Notes: a model not told the origin generated them from the letters alone. Counted from the stretch's first letter, positions 35,796 to 45,310 are shown. The stretch is DNA of 64,000 nt from Pseudocolwellia sp048296855 (GCA_048296855.1 CP182631.1); one strand, 5' to 3'. Program-made: numbers and translations.

Positions 35796-37580
35796 ATGAT
35801 CAACTATTCCATTTTCCCAATAAATATTAACAGCCACTTATTTTCAGTTTCTTTATCTTTTAACGCTGTTGCTAATCAACAATTTACCTTGTCATTACCT
35901 AGCTGGCTTCCAGGCAGTTACATGATCCGCGACTTTGCTAAAAACATTATTGAAATTAATGCTACAACAAGCGATAACAGCCCTTTTACCTTTATTAAAA
36001 ACGACAAACAAACTTGGTTTATCACCTCAACAACGAATACCACAATAACCCTCAACTACACCGTATTCGCTTTCGATCTATCGGTTAGAACCGCCTATTT
36101 AGATACCCAACGTGGTTTTTTTAATGGCAGCTCAGTATTTTTACAAGTTGAAGAATTAGCTGAACAACCATGCGAATTGGAAATAAAAGCACCTGAAAGC
36201 ATTAAAGACTGGAAAGTAGCGACAGGGCTCACCCGACATAACAGCACAAAAAAATATGAATTTGGTACTTACACGGCTGAAAACTACCAAGAGCTTATTG
36301 ACGGCCCCGTAGCTATAGGTAACTTTAGCTGCAAAGAATTTGTGGTTGAAGGTGTAACTCATCACGCCGTGTTTACCAGCGAACACTATGGCGACTTAAA
36401 CCGTTTAGCAGACGACTTAACCAAATTATGCCAACACCATATAAGTATGTTTGGTGAAGCACCTTTTAAAGAATATTGGTTTATTACTCATTTGCTTGCT
36501 AACGGATTTGGTGGCTTAGAACACAAAAACTCAACCATATTACAAGCAAGCCGCTTCGACTTACCTAATCCAAATAAACCTGACCAATTAACAGAAGAAT
36601 ACCGTACATTTTTAAGTTTATGTTCGCACGAATATTTTCATGCCTGGAATGTTTGCCGCATTAAACCTAAAGAGTTTATTCCTTATAATCTACAACAAGA
36701 AACACACACAACACAGCTTTGGGCATACGAAGGTATAACTTCTTATTACGACGATTTTTCACTGTATCGTACCGGACTTATCTCGTTTAACGACTACCTA
36801 AAAATACTCTCTAAAACGGCAACTCGTGTCTTTAGAGGCCAAGGCGAATTAAAGCAAAGTGTTGCTGATTCAAGCTTTGATACCTGGACCAAATTTTACA
36901 AACAAGGCCCAGATGCGGTAAATAATATTGTCAGTTATTACACTAAAGGTTCTTTAATCGCCCTGTGGTTAGATTTAACTATACGAGAAAAGTCTAACGG
37001 GCAATACAGTTTAGACAACTTGATGAAAGAGTTATGGATCCACTTTGGCCGAACCAATATAGGCACAAGTGAAGACGACTTTATCAATATAGCGAATGTA
37101 TTATGTAATGCTGATATACGTGATGAATTTACCCAAATGCTACACAATGCAGAACGCGTAAACTTAGCACCTTTACTTAACAATGTAGGTATTGATTTTA
37201 GTGCTAGTAAATTTAGCAAACTCAATAGTTTAGAAACTTGCACAACAAATGAATATGTCCCCTTCATTGGTGCTCTTTATAGTGCTACACCATCAGGGCT
37301 AAAAGTAACACAAGTGGTAGAAAATAGCCCAGCAGCCGATGCTGGCTTAGCGGTAAATGACATCATAATCGCCGTAGATAGCATGCAAGCAACAGAAAAA
37401 TCATTACAAAATATAGCTGAACATTTACCTAAAAATAGTAAAGTCACTTGTCATTACTTTAGAGATGATCAACTTATTGAAAATCCAATTACCTTTATAG
37501 ACTCTCCTACATCCGCTATATCGATTACCGAAACAGATGCAGAACTCAGCCAAAAATGGCGTAATGTGCTAAGTGCATAA
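35796..37580 (+). CDS. M61-family metallopeptidase with PDZ domain
   Basis: A 594-aa glycyl-aminopeptidase-type protease. The N-terminal beta domain has the family motif LSLPSWLPGSYMIRDFAKNI, the zinc-binding active site is H-E-Y-F-H at residues 278-282 with the third-ligand region WAYEGITSYYDD, and a C-terminal PDZ domain (residues ~490-570) carries SPAADAGLAVNDIIIAVD. No signal peptide is visible, so a cytoplasmic location is likely. The ATG at 35796 matches where family members begin, yet the ribosome site is missing and a hairpin ends just upstream. Confidence 0.92.
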   Translation: MINYSIFPININSHLFSVSLSFNAVANQQFTLSLPSWLPGSYMIRDFAKNIIEINATTSDNSPFTFIKNDKQTWFITSTTNTTITLNYTVFAFDLSVRTAYLDTQRGFFNGSSVFLQVEELAEQPCELEIKAPESIKDWKVATGLTRHNSTKKYEFGTYTAENYQELIDGPVAIGNFSCKEFVVEGVTHHAVFTSEHYGDLNRLADDLTKLCQHHISMFGEAPFKEYWFITHLLANGFGGLEHKNSTILQASRFDLPNPNKPDQLTEEYRTFLSLCSHEYFHAWNVCRIKPKEFIPYNLQQETHTTQLWAYEGITSYYDDFSLYRTGLISFNDYLKILSKTATRVFRGQGELKQSVADSSFDTWTKFYKQGPDAVNNIVSYYTKGSLIALWLDLTIREKSNGQYSLDNLMKELWIHFGRTNIGTSEDDFINIANVLCNADIRDEFTQMLHNAERVNLAPLLNNVGIDFSASKFSKLNSLETCTTNEYVPFIGALYSATPSGLKVTQVVENSPAADAGLAVNDIIIAVDSMQATEKSLQNIAEHLPKNSKVTCHYFRDDQLIENPITFIDSPTSAISITETDAELSQKWRNVLSA

Positions 37581-37665
37581 ATGAATAACCTAAGTGCGAG
37601 TTAATTAAATGATTTCCTTTCATTGTGAATATTATAAAAGTCATGATATTCATAATGAAAGCTCT

Positions 37666-37700
37666 TATACCCGTAACCATTCAAGATGCAGGTTTCAGTG
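37666..37700 (+). repeat. Copy of the TATACCCGTTATCATTCAAG intergenic repeat
   Basis: Reads TATACCCGTAACCATTCAAG then ATGCAGGTTTCAGTG. It extends further than other solitary copies and matches the left end of the 62331 element, including the GGTTTCAGTGG portion. It lies in the gap between the M61 gene and yihI. Confidence 0.7.
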
Positions 37701-37808
37701 GTAACAGGTATAAATCCCACCTAAATGATGAATGTATCGTACTAGCTATCGCGGTTTAGCAATTAATCGAGTAAAATAGAACCATTAGACTTTAAATGAA
37801 GTATTCAC

Positions 37809-38396
37809 ATGTCACGCGTTAAAAAATCAAGAAAACCTGGTGTTGGTAGAAGAGAAGTTCTTTCAGAAGCCGATAAAAAGCTTATCGTACCAACAGCTAA
37901 AAAACCGAAAAAGAAAGTAGGTAAAGAAGCGGGTAATCGCCAAAAAGAAGCTTTTGAAAACAAGAATCAAAATCAAACAAACTCTGCGGCCAAAGATCCA
38001 CGTTTAGGCAGCAAAAAATTAATTGATTTAACACCCAAAGATGCACCAAAGGTTATCGCTAATAAACCTAAAAAAGAAAAATCAGCCCCTATTGCTGCAA
38101 TTAGAATGGTTGAGCCTGAAGCTTTACCCACAACGGCATTAGAAGACGAGTTATATGCCATTGAAGATGATCCGCAATTACAAACTATTCTTGCGCTACA
38201 AGAAGAAGATAAAGAGCTAACCGAAGAGCAAATTAACTACTTCAATGCGAAAATGGATCGTCATCAAGAGTTACGTGAATTACTTGGCTGGAATGATGAA
38301 GATGAAGACGAGCAAGACGAAGCAGAACGCTCTAGTGATGACGAAGACGACTTATGGGATTCTTTAGACAAAAGCGATTTGTCTAAATACGAATAG
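37809..38396 (+). CDS. yihI: Der GTPase-activating protein YihI
   Basis: A 195-aa highly charged protein. The basic N-terminus MSRVKKSRKPGVGRRE and the acidic C-terminal half (LLGWNDEDEDEQDEAERSSD) are characteristic of YihI, which stimulates the GTPase activity of the ribosome-assembly factor Der/EngA. It is followed 8 bp later by the DUF2489 gene and then hemN, an order shared with other gammaproteobacteria. Confidence 0.92.
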   Translation: MSRVKKSRKPGVGRREVLSEADKKLIVPTAKKPKKKVGKEAGNRQKEAFENKNQNQTNSAAKDPRLGSKKLIDLTPKDAPKVIANKPKKEKSAPIAAIRMVEPEALPTTALEDELYAIEDDPQLQTILALQEEDKELTEEQINYFNAKMDRHQELRELLGWNDEDEDEQDEAERSSDDEDDLWDSLDKSDLSKYE

Positions 38397-38404
38397 GAGT
38401 AACC

Positions 38405-38893
38405 ATGCTTAAAGATTATTGGCTCTATATTGTTTTAGCTTTACTCATTATTGTTCCGCTTGCAATCTATGCTGGCATGCTGATGTCTCGCCTAAAAAAG
38501 CAAACAGCAGATCAAGCCATTGCCGAACAAGAAAAACAAGCGTCGTTAAAACAACACGACACTAAAATACTCAAAAGTGTTGTTATTATTGTAAGAGCCA
38601 TGAAAGAAGAGCAATGCGACCTATCTGAAGGCTGTTGGCGTTTATCTGTGCTATTAGACTCGCTTAAATTAAGCAGCGAGTTAGAAAGCCTATTTCCTTC
38701 TGTTTATCAGCTATATAATGCTATTAAGCATATGCCTATTTTAGAAGAACGTAAAAAGCTGGCTAAACAAGAACGTATGAAACTTGATTTTGAACGTATG
38801 AAACTTGAAGCCGATTTAAAACCTAAAATTCAACAAGACGTTAATGAACTTCATCAGTACGCTAATGAAAGGCTTAGTGTTATTTCTGTGTAG
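38405..38893 (+). CDS. DUF2489-family membrane-anchored protein
   Basis: A 162-aa protein with one N-terminal transmembrane helix (residues ~6-28) and a mostly helical, charged cytoplasmic domain. The stretch EEQCDLSEGCWRLSVLLDSL with two Cys and the following L-F-P-S-V-Y-Q-L-Y match DUF2489. Function unknown. It is co-oriented with and 8 bp after yihI, with an AGGAG ribosome site, so the two form an operon. Confidence 0.85.
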   Translation: MLKDYWLYIVLALLIIVPLAIYAGMLMSRLKKQTADQAIAEQEKQASLKQHDTKILKSVVIIVRAMKEEQCDLSEGCWRLSVLLDSLKLSSELESLFPSVYQLYNAIKHMPILEERKKLAKQERMKLDFERMKLEADLKPKIQQDVNELHQYANERLSVISV

Positions 38894-39016
38894 TATGACG
38901 AACACAAAGAACAAAGCTTGAGTCAGATCAACTATTACTAATGTAGCAATTGATACAATCACACCTAATCAATACCGTAGAATACTTTAACGGTTCAATA
39001 ATTTAGGTGTGATGTG

Positions 39017-40387
39017 ATGCAGGTAAGTCAGTTTTTTAATGAAAAATTACTCAATAAATACAATACTGCGGGCCCAAGATATACCTCTTACCCTACTGCT
39101 TTAGAGTTTCACGACCAATTCACTCAATCTGACTTAATTCAAGCTATTGAACAATCTCCTAACAGAGAATTATCGCTATATATTCATATCCCGTTTTGCC
39201 ATAGCCTTTGTTATTACTGCGGTTGTAACAAAGTCATTACTCGCCACAGAAGTAAAGCAGACACCTATTTAGAATACCTTGCCAAAGAAATTAGCTCGCG
39301 CGCCCCACTATTTGAAAACTACACAGTAAAACAACTGCATTGGGGCGGTGGTACACCTAGCTTCTTAACTCATGAACAAATGACAACCCTAGTAAGTTTA
39401 CTCAAAGACAAATTCAATTTTGCTGACAAAGTAGAAATGAGTATTGAAATTGACCCTAGAGAAATAGAGCTAAACCTAGCAGAGCACTTATACAGCTTAG
39501 GCTTTAATCGATTAAGTATTGGCGTACAAGACATAGATGAAAAAGTACAGCAAACCATAAACCGAGTGCAGTCTACCGAGTTTATCGAGCAGTTTATTGC
39601 GCATGCAAAAGCCGTAGGTTTTAAATCAATTAACATTGATCTTATTTATGGCTTACCTCATCAAACTATAGAAACCTTTACCCGCACACTCGACAAAACC
39701 AAAGAAATGGACGTAGATCGTATTTCCCTGTTCAGTTACGCGCACATACCTAGCCGCTTTGCCGCACAACGCAAATTACGAGATGAATGGTTACCTAGTG
39801 TTACTGAAAAATTTTCCCTTATGCGTTTAGCCATCGAAAAGCTATGTGCCTATGGTTATGAATTTATCGGTATGGACCACTTTGCCAAGCCAGACGACGA
39901 ACTTTCTATTGCACAAAAAGAAGGCAAGCTTCACAGAAACTTCCAAGGTTACACAACGAAAGGAAGCTGTGACTTATTAGGTTTAGGTGTTTCATCTATC
40001 AGCGGTATTGGCAATGTTTACAGCCAAAATGTTAAAGATTTAAAAACCTATTATCACGAAATAGAAACTAAAGAACACGCATTAGAAAAAGGCGTAGCGC
40101 TGACTCAAGACGATATAATTCGAGGAGAAGTTATACGAGAGTTAATGTGTAATTTATTTTTAGATAAAAATGCGCTTAGCCAAAAATATCACATTAACTT
40201 TAATGACTATTTTAAAGACGACTTACCCATGCTAACCACCTTTATTGAAGACGGTTTAGTAAATAATAATGAAGACTCTATTCGTATTGCGCCACAAGCC
40301 AGATTACTGGTACGTAATATTTGTATGTCGTTTGATATTTACATGAAAAAACACATTAACCAACAACGTTTTTCAAGAGTTATTTAG
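39017..40387 (+). CDS. hemN: Oxygen-independent coproporphyrinogen III oxidase
   Basis: Radical-SAM enzyme making protoporphyrinogen IX in anaerobic haem synthesis. The CxxxCxxC motif is at Cys61, Cys65, Cys68 with an extra Cys70 (CHSLCYYCGC), as in true HemN rather than HemW. N-terminal YNTAGPRYTSYPTA (substrate-binding), GGGTPSFL, and C-terminal HemN domain (GYTTKGSCDLLGLGVSSIS) are present. The ATG at 39017 has AGGTG upstream; the GTG one codon earlier is an alternative. 456 aa. Confidence 0.95.
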   Translation: MQVSQFFNEKLLNKYNTAGPRYTSYPTALEFHDQFTQSDLIQAIEQSPNRELSLYIHIPFCHSLCYYCGCNKVITRHRSKADTYLEYLAKEISSRAPLFENYTVKQLHWGGGTPSFLTHEQMTTLVSLLKDKFNFADKVEMSIEIDPREIELNLAEHLYSLGFNRLSIGVQDIDEKVQQTINRVQSTEFIEQFIAHAKAVGFKSINIDLIYGLPHQTIETFTRTLDKTKEMDVDRISLFSYAHIPSRFAAQRKLRDEWLPSVTEKFSLMRLAIEKLCAYGYEFIGMDHFAKPDDELSIAQKEGKLHRNFQGYTTKGSCDLLGLGVSSISGIGNVYSQNVKDLKTYYHEIETKEHALEKGVALTQDDIIRGEVIRELMCNLFLDKNALSQKYHINFNDYFKDDLPMLTTFIEDGLVNNNEDSIRIAPQARLLVRNICMSFDIYMKKHINQQRFSRVI

Positions 40388-40408
40388 TATAAAACGGTAG
40401 AGGCTAAA

Positions 40409-40956
40409 TTATTCCTCAATAACCCCCAAACTAAAATCACAACCGGCACTGGTAAATAGAAGTTCAGTGCCTTTTTCTGTTTCAACTTGCTGTGCAGCTT
40501 CAACCCACTGGTAATAAACATTTCGATGTACTTTGGCCTGTAAATTACGTCTTACGGTAATATACATTTCCCCTTTGTCGTCAAAGGTTAGAGCATGCGA
40601 TTTATCTAAAACAAACTCATCATCTACATTAGTACAAACCAACATATTGGTTTGTTCCGCATCTTGCCATTCCCATTTAGTTAATACAAAAGGAGCTTGT
40701 TCAACCACTATTTTTACTTTTTCTACCGGAGTAACTAAAAAGTAATCGTTGTCCTCTTTTTTATAACCGATGCAAACAGCTTAACTAAAGCTAACCGTTT
40801 AAAAATAGTACCGTTATAAAACCAATCACCATTGGCTTTTATGACAATGTCGATTTCACCACAATAAGGCGGATCCCATAATTCAACAGGCGGTATTTTA
40901 GACGACTTACCATCAGCTAATTTTCCTAATTGCGACGTTATGTTTTCTAACGACAT
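40409..40956 (-). pseudogene. DUF1285 gene split by a one-base frameshift (slippery A6 run)
   Basis: Two minus-strand frames together make one DUF1285 protein of about 182 aa. The first (40735-40956) has the family start VELWDPPYCGEIDIVI and WFYNGT, then runs out of frame after ...SVIKK. The second frame continues with EDNDYFLVTPVEKVKIVVEQ and ends at 40409 with the C-terminal portion. The join is at an A6 run (T6 at 40757-40762 on the plus strand), where one more A would restore the frame. The first frame there reads ATA AAA AAG, so it contains the A AAA AAG heptamer known to promote -1 ribosomal slippage, and a -1 slip gives exactly the expected protein. Indel, sequencing error and programmed frameshift are all possible. 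DUF1285 function is unknown. Confidence 0.8.
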
Positions 40957-40985
40957 ATCACTCCCCTTTGTGGATAACCTGAACT

Positions 40986-41843
40986 CTAGTCAGTTTTACG
41001 CTTTTCCTGCTTTGATATGGTGATCGGAAAAGGTTCTGTTTTATTTCCTGCATATAAAGACAAATGCGGAAAAGGTATTTCGATATCTTCAGCATCAAAA
41101 GCATTTTTAATTTGCTCGTACATACTATTTTTTAACTCTAAAAAGTTCTCTCTTTTTGCCCATACTGAAAACTGTAATGACAAAGAAGAATCTTCAAATC
41201 CTTGAAAAATATACAAGGGTTTAGGTTCTTCTAAACACAGCGGATTGGCTGAAGCGACTTTTTCTAAAATATCTTTTACTTTTTTAATGTTCTCTTTATA
41301 AGCCACACCTATCTTCATATCTAAACGTCGAATAGGAAACTTAGTCAGTGTAGTAAGTTCAGATTTAATTAACGACTCATTAGGTAATCGCACAAACAAG
41401 TTATCAAAGGTTCTAATTTTTACCGACAGCAAATCAATCGATAACACTTCGCCTACGGTACTACCTACCTTAATCACATCACCAATAACAAAAGAGCGTT
41501 CAGCCATTAAAAATATGCCACTAATAAAGTTTGATGCTGATGTTTGCGAAGCAAAACCTATCGCTACAGTTAATACACTCGCGGCACCTAACAGTAAACT
41601 TAAATTAAACCCTAATTCAAGCAAGGCTGAAAAAATAAAAAGTATAAACAGTAAATAATAAATTCCACGCTGGATTAACTGGCTGGTATGCGGCGTAAAA
41701 ATTTTATTAATAAATTGCGCACTAAAACGGCTGACTAATTTAGCCACAATAAAGCCCACAATAAGCAAAGCGCTAGCACGAAAAAACTTAACCAGCATTT
41801 CACTATTAAAGAGTTCGTTCAGGTATATCCACATTTCATTCAT
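40986..41843 (-). CDS. Small-conductance mechanosensitive channel (MscS family)
   Basis: A 285-aa channel of the short MscS type: three transmembrane helices (residues ~17-36, ~60-80, ~85-115), the pore-lining helix rich in Gly/Ala (LLLGAASVLTVAIGFASQTSASNFISGIFL), the beta domain (FVIGDVIKVGSTVGEVLSIDLLSVKIRTFDN) with PNE, and the C-terminal alpha-beta domain. It would open on hypo-osmotic shock. It follows the probable DUF432 gene by 9 bp, so both are probably one transcript with the DUF21 gene. Confidence 0.92.
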   Translation of the reverse strand: MNEMWIYLNELFNSEMLVKFFRASALLIVGFIVAKLVSRFSAQFINKIFTPHTSQLIQRGIYYLLFILFIFSALLELGFNLSLLLGAASVLTVAIGFASQTSASNFISGIFLMAERSFVIGDVIKVGSTVGEVLSIDLLSVKIRTFDNLFVRLPNESLIKSELTTLTKFPIRRLDMKIGVAYKENIKKVKDILEKVASANPLCLEEPKPLYIFQGFEDSSLSLQFSVWAKRENFLELKNSMYEQIKNAFDAEDIEIPFPHLSLYAGNKTEPFPITISKQEKRKTD

Positions 41844-41852
41844 AGTATTTCT

Positions 41853-42641
41853 CTAACTAAATATTGCACTAAACGCTCGTATTAATTGCCCATGACCTAA
41901 GTTAACTCTTGGCCCGTTAACTAAGATAGAATCAGGTTGAGGTGCACCTAGTTTTAATTTAGCAAAATCACCATCGTTTTCTCTAGTTAGCGTTACATTT
42001 TGTGTCCATAACTGGCCTGATGGCGTAGTAAATAATGAAAGCGATGGCACGGGTAAAGCTATCCTTTCAAAAATCAAATCGTTATCTGCTTTGTTTTCTA
42101 TAAGTAAGGGAGTTACGGCTCGTTGCTCTCTGAAAGGAAGTTTATCAATATCTAAACGCCCAATGGTTTGACTGGCATAACACAGTTCACCTTCTCGGGT
42201 AGACGCACCAAACCAGGTATCAGACAAACGTTGTGTGGCAACCTCTTTAAGTAGAGTAACCATTTTATCTTTCACGCTTACTGTTAACCAAATAGGTGTG
42301 CTTAAATACATAACCACACTTGCACCAGGTACAATGGTAATCGGCGATTTAGGCCGACACACCACAGTTCTATCTGCCAAACTTGGTTTTATTTCTACCG
42401 TGTGAGTATTACCACTGGTTATGTGCCTACTAACATCGCTAAAGTCTTCAGGAGAAAACGATCCCTGCGTACGCGTAAATGTATTTTCAGGCGCTTCAGC
42501 ATTAGCGTTATTATCTCGTTTAATGTGAACACACCATTCTTTATTTTTGTGTTCAACAGCGAGGGTAAAATTGGTACTTTCTAATAAAAAACTATTATTT
42601 TCTGGAATATCAACTATTCCCCACCATGGTGTATTTTGCAT
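41853..42641 (-). CDS. Probable DUF432-family protein
   Basis: A 262-aa, probably soluble, beta-rich protein without signal peptide or transmembrane segment. Stretches such as WWGIVDIPENNSFLLES, KPSLADRTVVCRPKSPITIVPGA and VVMYLSTPIWLTVSV agree with my recollection of DUF432, a family often encoded next to mechanosensitive channel genes, as here. No catalytic motif is visible. It could be a cytoplasmic regulator or partner of the MscS channel, but that is inference from position. It lies between the DUF21 gene (22 bp) and the MscS gene (9 bp). Confidence 0.55.
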   Translation of the reverse strand: MQNTPWWGIVDIPENNSFLLESTNFTLAVEHKNKEWCVHIKRDNNANAEAPENTFTRTQGSFSPEDFSDVSRHITSGNTHTVEIKPSLADRTVVCRPKSPITIVPGASVVMYLSTPIWLTVSVKDKMVTLLKEVATQRLSDTWFGASTREGELCYASQTIGRLDIDKLPFREQRAVTPLLIENKADNDLIFERIALPVPSLSLFTTPSGQLWTQNVTLTRENDGDFAKLKLGAPQPDSILVNGPRVNLGHGQLIRAFSAIFS

Positions 42642-42663
42642 TTTTATTAACCTAAAAATCAGT

Positions 42664-43698
42664 TTACGTCAGCAATACTTCTTGTGGTTGCATACCTTTT
42701 AATAATAAACCAAAGATATCAGCCCCTGTAATAATACGTTTATTTTCAGCCCAAATAAGCAATACATCGCGCTCAATTACACCATCAAAAGACTGATCTA
42801 CAGACTCGCTCATTTTCATTTTTATAATGGCATTATTTAACATTGTTGAATCGTCTGTGATAATTGTAGGACGATGACAGTATTTATAGGGATCAAACTT
42901 CTCAGGAGCTAAAAACGCATCACGCAAAAAGGCATCCGAATCTACCACAACCAAAGGGTCACCTTCTTCATTGGTTAACACGACCCAACGATGCCCTGAT
43001 TTATTTAATAATTGTAGAAACTCATTATCTGGCCCTGAAGAAATATCAGGAATGATCGGTAAATCCATTTTAGTTGGCAACGCAATAATAGAATCAGGAT
43101 CAATCAGCTCACCTTCTTCAGCGACTGAAATTTTATCAAGTTTAAAAAAGTTAAGGGCACCAATACCTTCAACATGGTTAATATCTGTTTCTTCAGCTTC
43201 AATATGCTTACGAATAATACTGCTCAATTCGCTTTCAGCTAAATACGTTATACCTTCTTTACCTAACCAAGCATCAAGTATTAATGCCGTAGGTTTAGCT
43301 ACAGGGTAAAATAATATTTGATAAAACTTGATCACAGGAGATAGCATACTCCCCATTTTTAATGCGTTTCTTGAGAAATAAGCCTGTGGCGTAATTTCAC
43401 CAATCACCGTTATTGCAATGGTCGAAAACATAAAGGCACTAATACCAGCAAGCACAGAATCAGACAATAACGTAAGCAACACGTTAATTCCTACGTTTCC
43501 CCACAAAATAGTGGTTAATAAAAAATTAGAATCGTTTCGTAAAGCTAAAACGTTTTTAGCGGCTTTGTTTCCTTTTGCTGATTCAACCTCAAGCTGTAAT
43601 CGACTTAGCGAAAATAACGCTATATTTAACCCTGAAAAAATAGCAGATTGCGAAATACATAAGGCAATGGCAACCCAGCTGATAATATCTAAAGACAT
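42664..43698 (-). CDS. DUF21/CNNM transmembrane-domain protein with CBS-like region
   Basis: A 344-aa membrane protein. The N-terminal DUF21 (CNNM) domain has SQSAIFSGLNIALFSLSRLQLE, helices to ~145 and the conserved GEITPQAYFSRNAL motif. A divergent CBS-like pair follows (~200-340). The C-terminal CorC/HlyC domain is missing. Relatives are linked to magnesium or other cation efflux. It is first in a minus-strand set with the DUF432 and MscS genes and divergent from the CorA gene across 187 bp. Confidence 0.82.
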   Translation of the reverse strand: MSLDIISWVAIALCISQSAIFSGLNIALFSLSRLQLEVESAKGNKAAKNVLALRNDSNFLLTTILWGNVGINVLLTLLSDSVLAGISAFMFSTIAITVIGEITPQAYFSRNALKMGSMLSPVIKFYQILFYPVAKPTALILDAWLGKEGITYLAESELSSIIRKHIEAEETDINHVEGIGALNFFKLDKISVAEEGELIDPDSIIALPTKMDLPIIPDISSGPDNEFLQLLNKSGHRWVVLTNEEGDPLVVVDSDAFLRDAFLAPEKFDPYKYCHRPTIITDDSTMLNNAIIKMKMSESVDQSFDGVIERDVLLIWAENKRIITGADIFGLLLKGMQPQEVLLT

Positions 43699-43885
43699 AT
43701 GACACCGAATGAATAATATTGAGTATAAAGACTAATTTAGTAGTCTATAGAGTATACCTAGGTAAAGATAATTAATTATTTTGAACAAGCTAACAAAAAT
43801 AACTCGTTAAACAAATCTCGTAATATCACTATATACTGTCATTTAATAATCCCATTATGTGTAACACTTTAAGAAAGAGAATCTG

Positions 43886-44854
43886 ATGATTAAATGTATG
43901 CTTTTAAAAGCAGATAAAACCTGTATTTATGGTGCTGAAGAATTAATTGATACGTGGCGCGCAGACTCAAACACCTATTTATGGATAGATATTGATTCGC
44001 ATGACAAAGAGCAAGAAAAACTATTATTACAAGAGCTTGGCTGTCATTCATTAGCAATAAAAGATGCTCAAAGAGACCGTCACCCCCCTAAAATAGAGCT
44101 GTTTAAAAATTATATCTTTATGCTTTACCGCGGTATTTATCAGCCAAAAGACGATTTATTATTTGATCATTTACAAATTAGTATGTTTGTTAGTAACAAC
44201 GTATTAATTACCAGCCATGCAAAAGATTCTCTATCAATAAACAGTTTATTCAGTGCCGAAGGTGAAGGTTTTTTAGGTAAAAGCCCAATCACACTCGCTT
44301 TAAGAATTTTTCATTACAGTTGTGGTATTTATCTACAAAAATTATTTGAGTTTGAAGAAAAGCTAGAAGCGCTTGAAGATAAATTTCAACTCGGTGGCGA
44401 TGATAAAATGATGCAAGAAATCACCTTGTATCAATCAAGACTAACCAAGCTCAAACGAACCTTTAGCTACCACAGTAATATTGGCGCTGAGCTAAAAATA
44501 TTAGTTACCGATGAAACCACTATTATTAACCAAGCGGATCTACATACCGTTATTGATGTACATGAACGTATAGAGCGCTTATTAAGCTTGTCGCAAATGC
44601 ATTACGATATTTGTAGCGATTTAATTAATGGCTATTTATCGGTAACTTCTCATCAACTAAATGCCACCATGCGAGTATTAACGGTGATCACCGCGATATT
44701 TATTCCATTAGGCTTTTTAGCTGGCCTTTACGGGATGAATTTTGAATACATACCTGAATTAAAAGTCACTCACGGATACTTTTATCTACTCGGTTTTATG
44801 GGCTTTTTAGCCACCAGTTTAATATTATTATTTAAGAAGAAAAAATGGCTTTAG
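43886..44854 (+). CDS. CorA/ZntB-family divalent cation transporter
   Basis: A 322-aa member of the CorA superfamily: a large N-terminal cytoplasmic alpha/beta domain, a long stalk helix, and two C-terminal transmembrane helices with the Y-G-M-N-F signature at the pore entrance (LAGLYGMNFEYIPEL). CorA proteins form pentamers that carry Mg2+, and related ZntB proteins move Zn2+; the ion here cannot be fixed from sequence alone. It overlaps the next gene by 10 bp. The upstream gap also serves the divergent DUF21 gene. Confidence 0.9.
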   Translation: MIKCMLLKADKTCIYGAEELIDTWRADSNTYLWIDIDSHDKEQEKLLLQELGCHSLAIKDAQRDRHPPKIELFKNYIFMLYRGIYQPKDDLLFDHLQISMFVSNNVLITSHAKDSLSINSLFSAEGEGFLGKSPITLALRIFHYSCGIYLQKLFEFEEKLEALEDKFQLGGDDKMMQEITLYQSRLTKLKRTFSYHSNIGAELKILVTDETTIINQADLHTVIDVHERIERLLSLSQMHYDICSDLINGYLSVTSHQLNATMRVLTVITAIFIPLGFLAGLYGMNFEYIPELKVTHGYFYLLGFMGFLATSLILLFKKKKWL

Positions 44855-45303
44855 ATGTAAAAATACCCATCAAAATGAGCACTCGCAGCCAAGTTATTAT
44901 CGTGTTGCTCAGCTTTGTTATTCTGGGTTTAGGATATTATTTTTCGACCATAAACTTACTAAATAAAGAATGGTTATCACGTTCAGGTAGTTTAGTGGTT
45001 GTACTTGGTATTATGTCGGGTTTCTCAGGTATTATTCAGGAACGCCTACTGATCAGCCGACTACAAATTAGAAAGCGCGTAGAGCTATTACAAAAAAAGC
45101 GTAAGCTTAGATTAATAAAGGCTGACAAAGACTTTATTGAAAAAGAATTAACCGATATTGAAGGGGATTTTACCGACCAAGCAAATAATTTGATGAACTC
45201 AATCAAATTTAATGTGGGTATTATTGAAGGCCTATTACTTATTTTTGGCACAATCATTTGGGGCTTTGGCGATATAATAATGATGGCGCTGCAACAGCTA
45301 TAA
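44845..45303 (+). CDS. Small membrane protein of unknown function, coupled to the CorA gene
   Basis: A 152-aa protein with two N-terminal transmembrane helices (residues ~17-35 and ~47-64), a basic coiled-coil segment (RLQIRKRVELLQKKRKLRLI...) and a final helix (~128-148). I do not recognise the family. Its ATG lies inside the 3' end of the CorA gene, so translation is probably coupled and a subunit or accessory role for the transporter is plausible but unproven. Confidence 0.65.
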   Translation: MALDVKIPIKMSTRSQVIIVLLSFVILGLGYYFSTINLLNKEWLSRSGSLVVVLGIMSGFSGIIQERLLISRLQIRKRVELLQKKRKLRLIKADKDFIEKELTDIEGDFTDQANNLMNSIKFNVGIIEGLLLIFGTIIWGFGDIIMMALQQL

Positions 45304-45310
45304 CGTTTAT

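Noticed and set aside
38940..38990. Possible FNR box upstream of hemN (TTGATACAATCACA)
   Set aside because: FNR control of hemN would make sense, but the right half-site and spacing do not match TTGAT-N4-ATCAA well enough.
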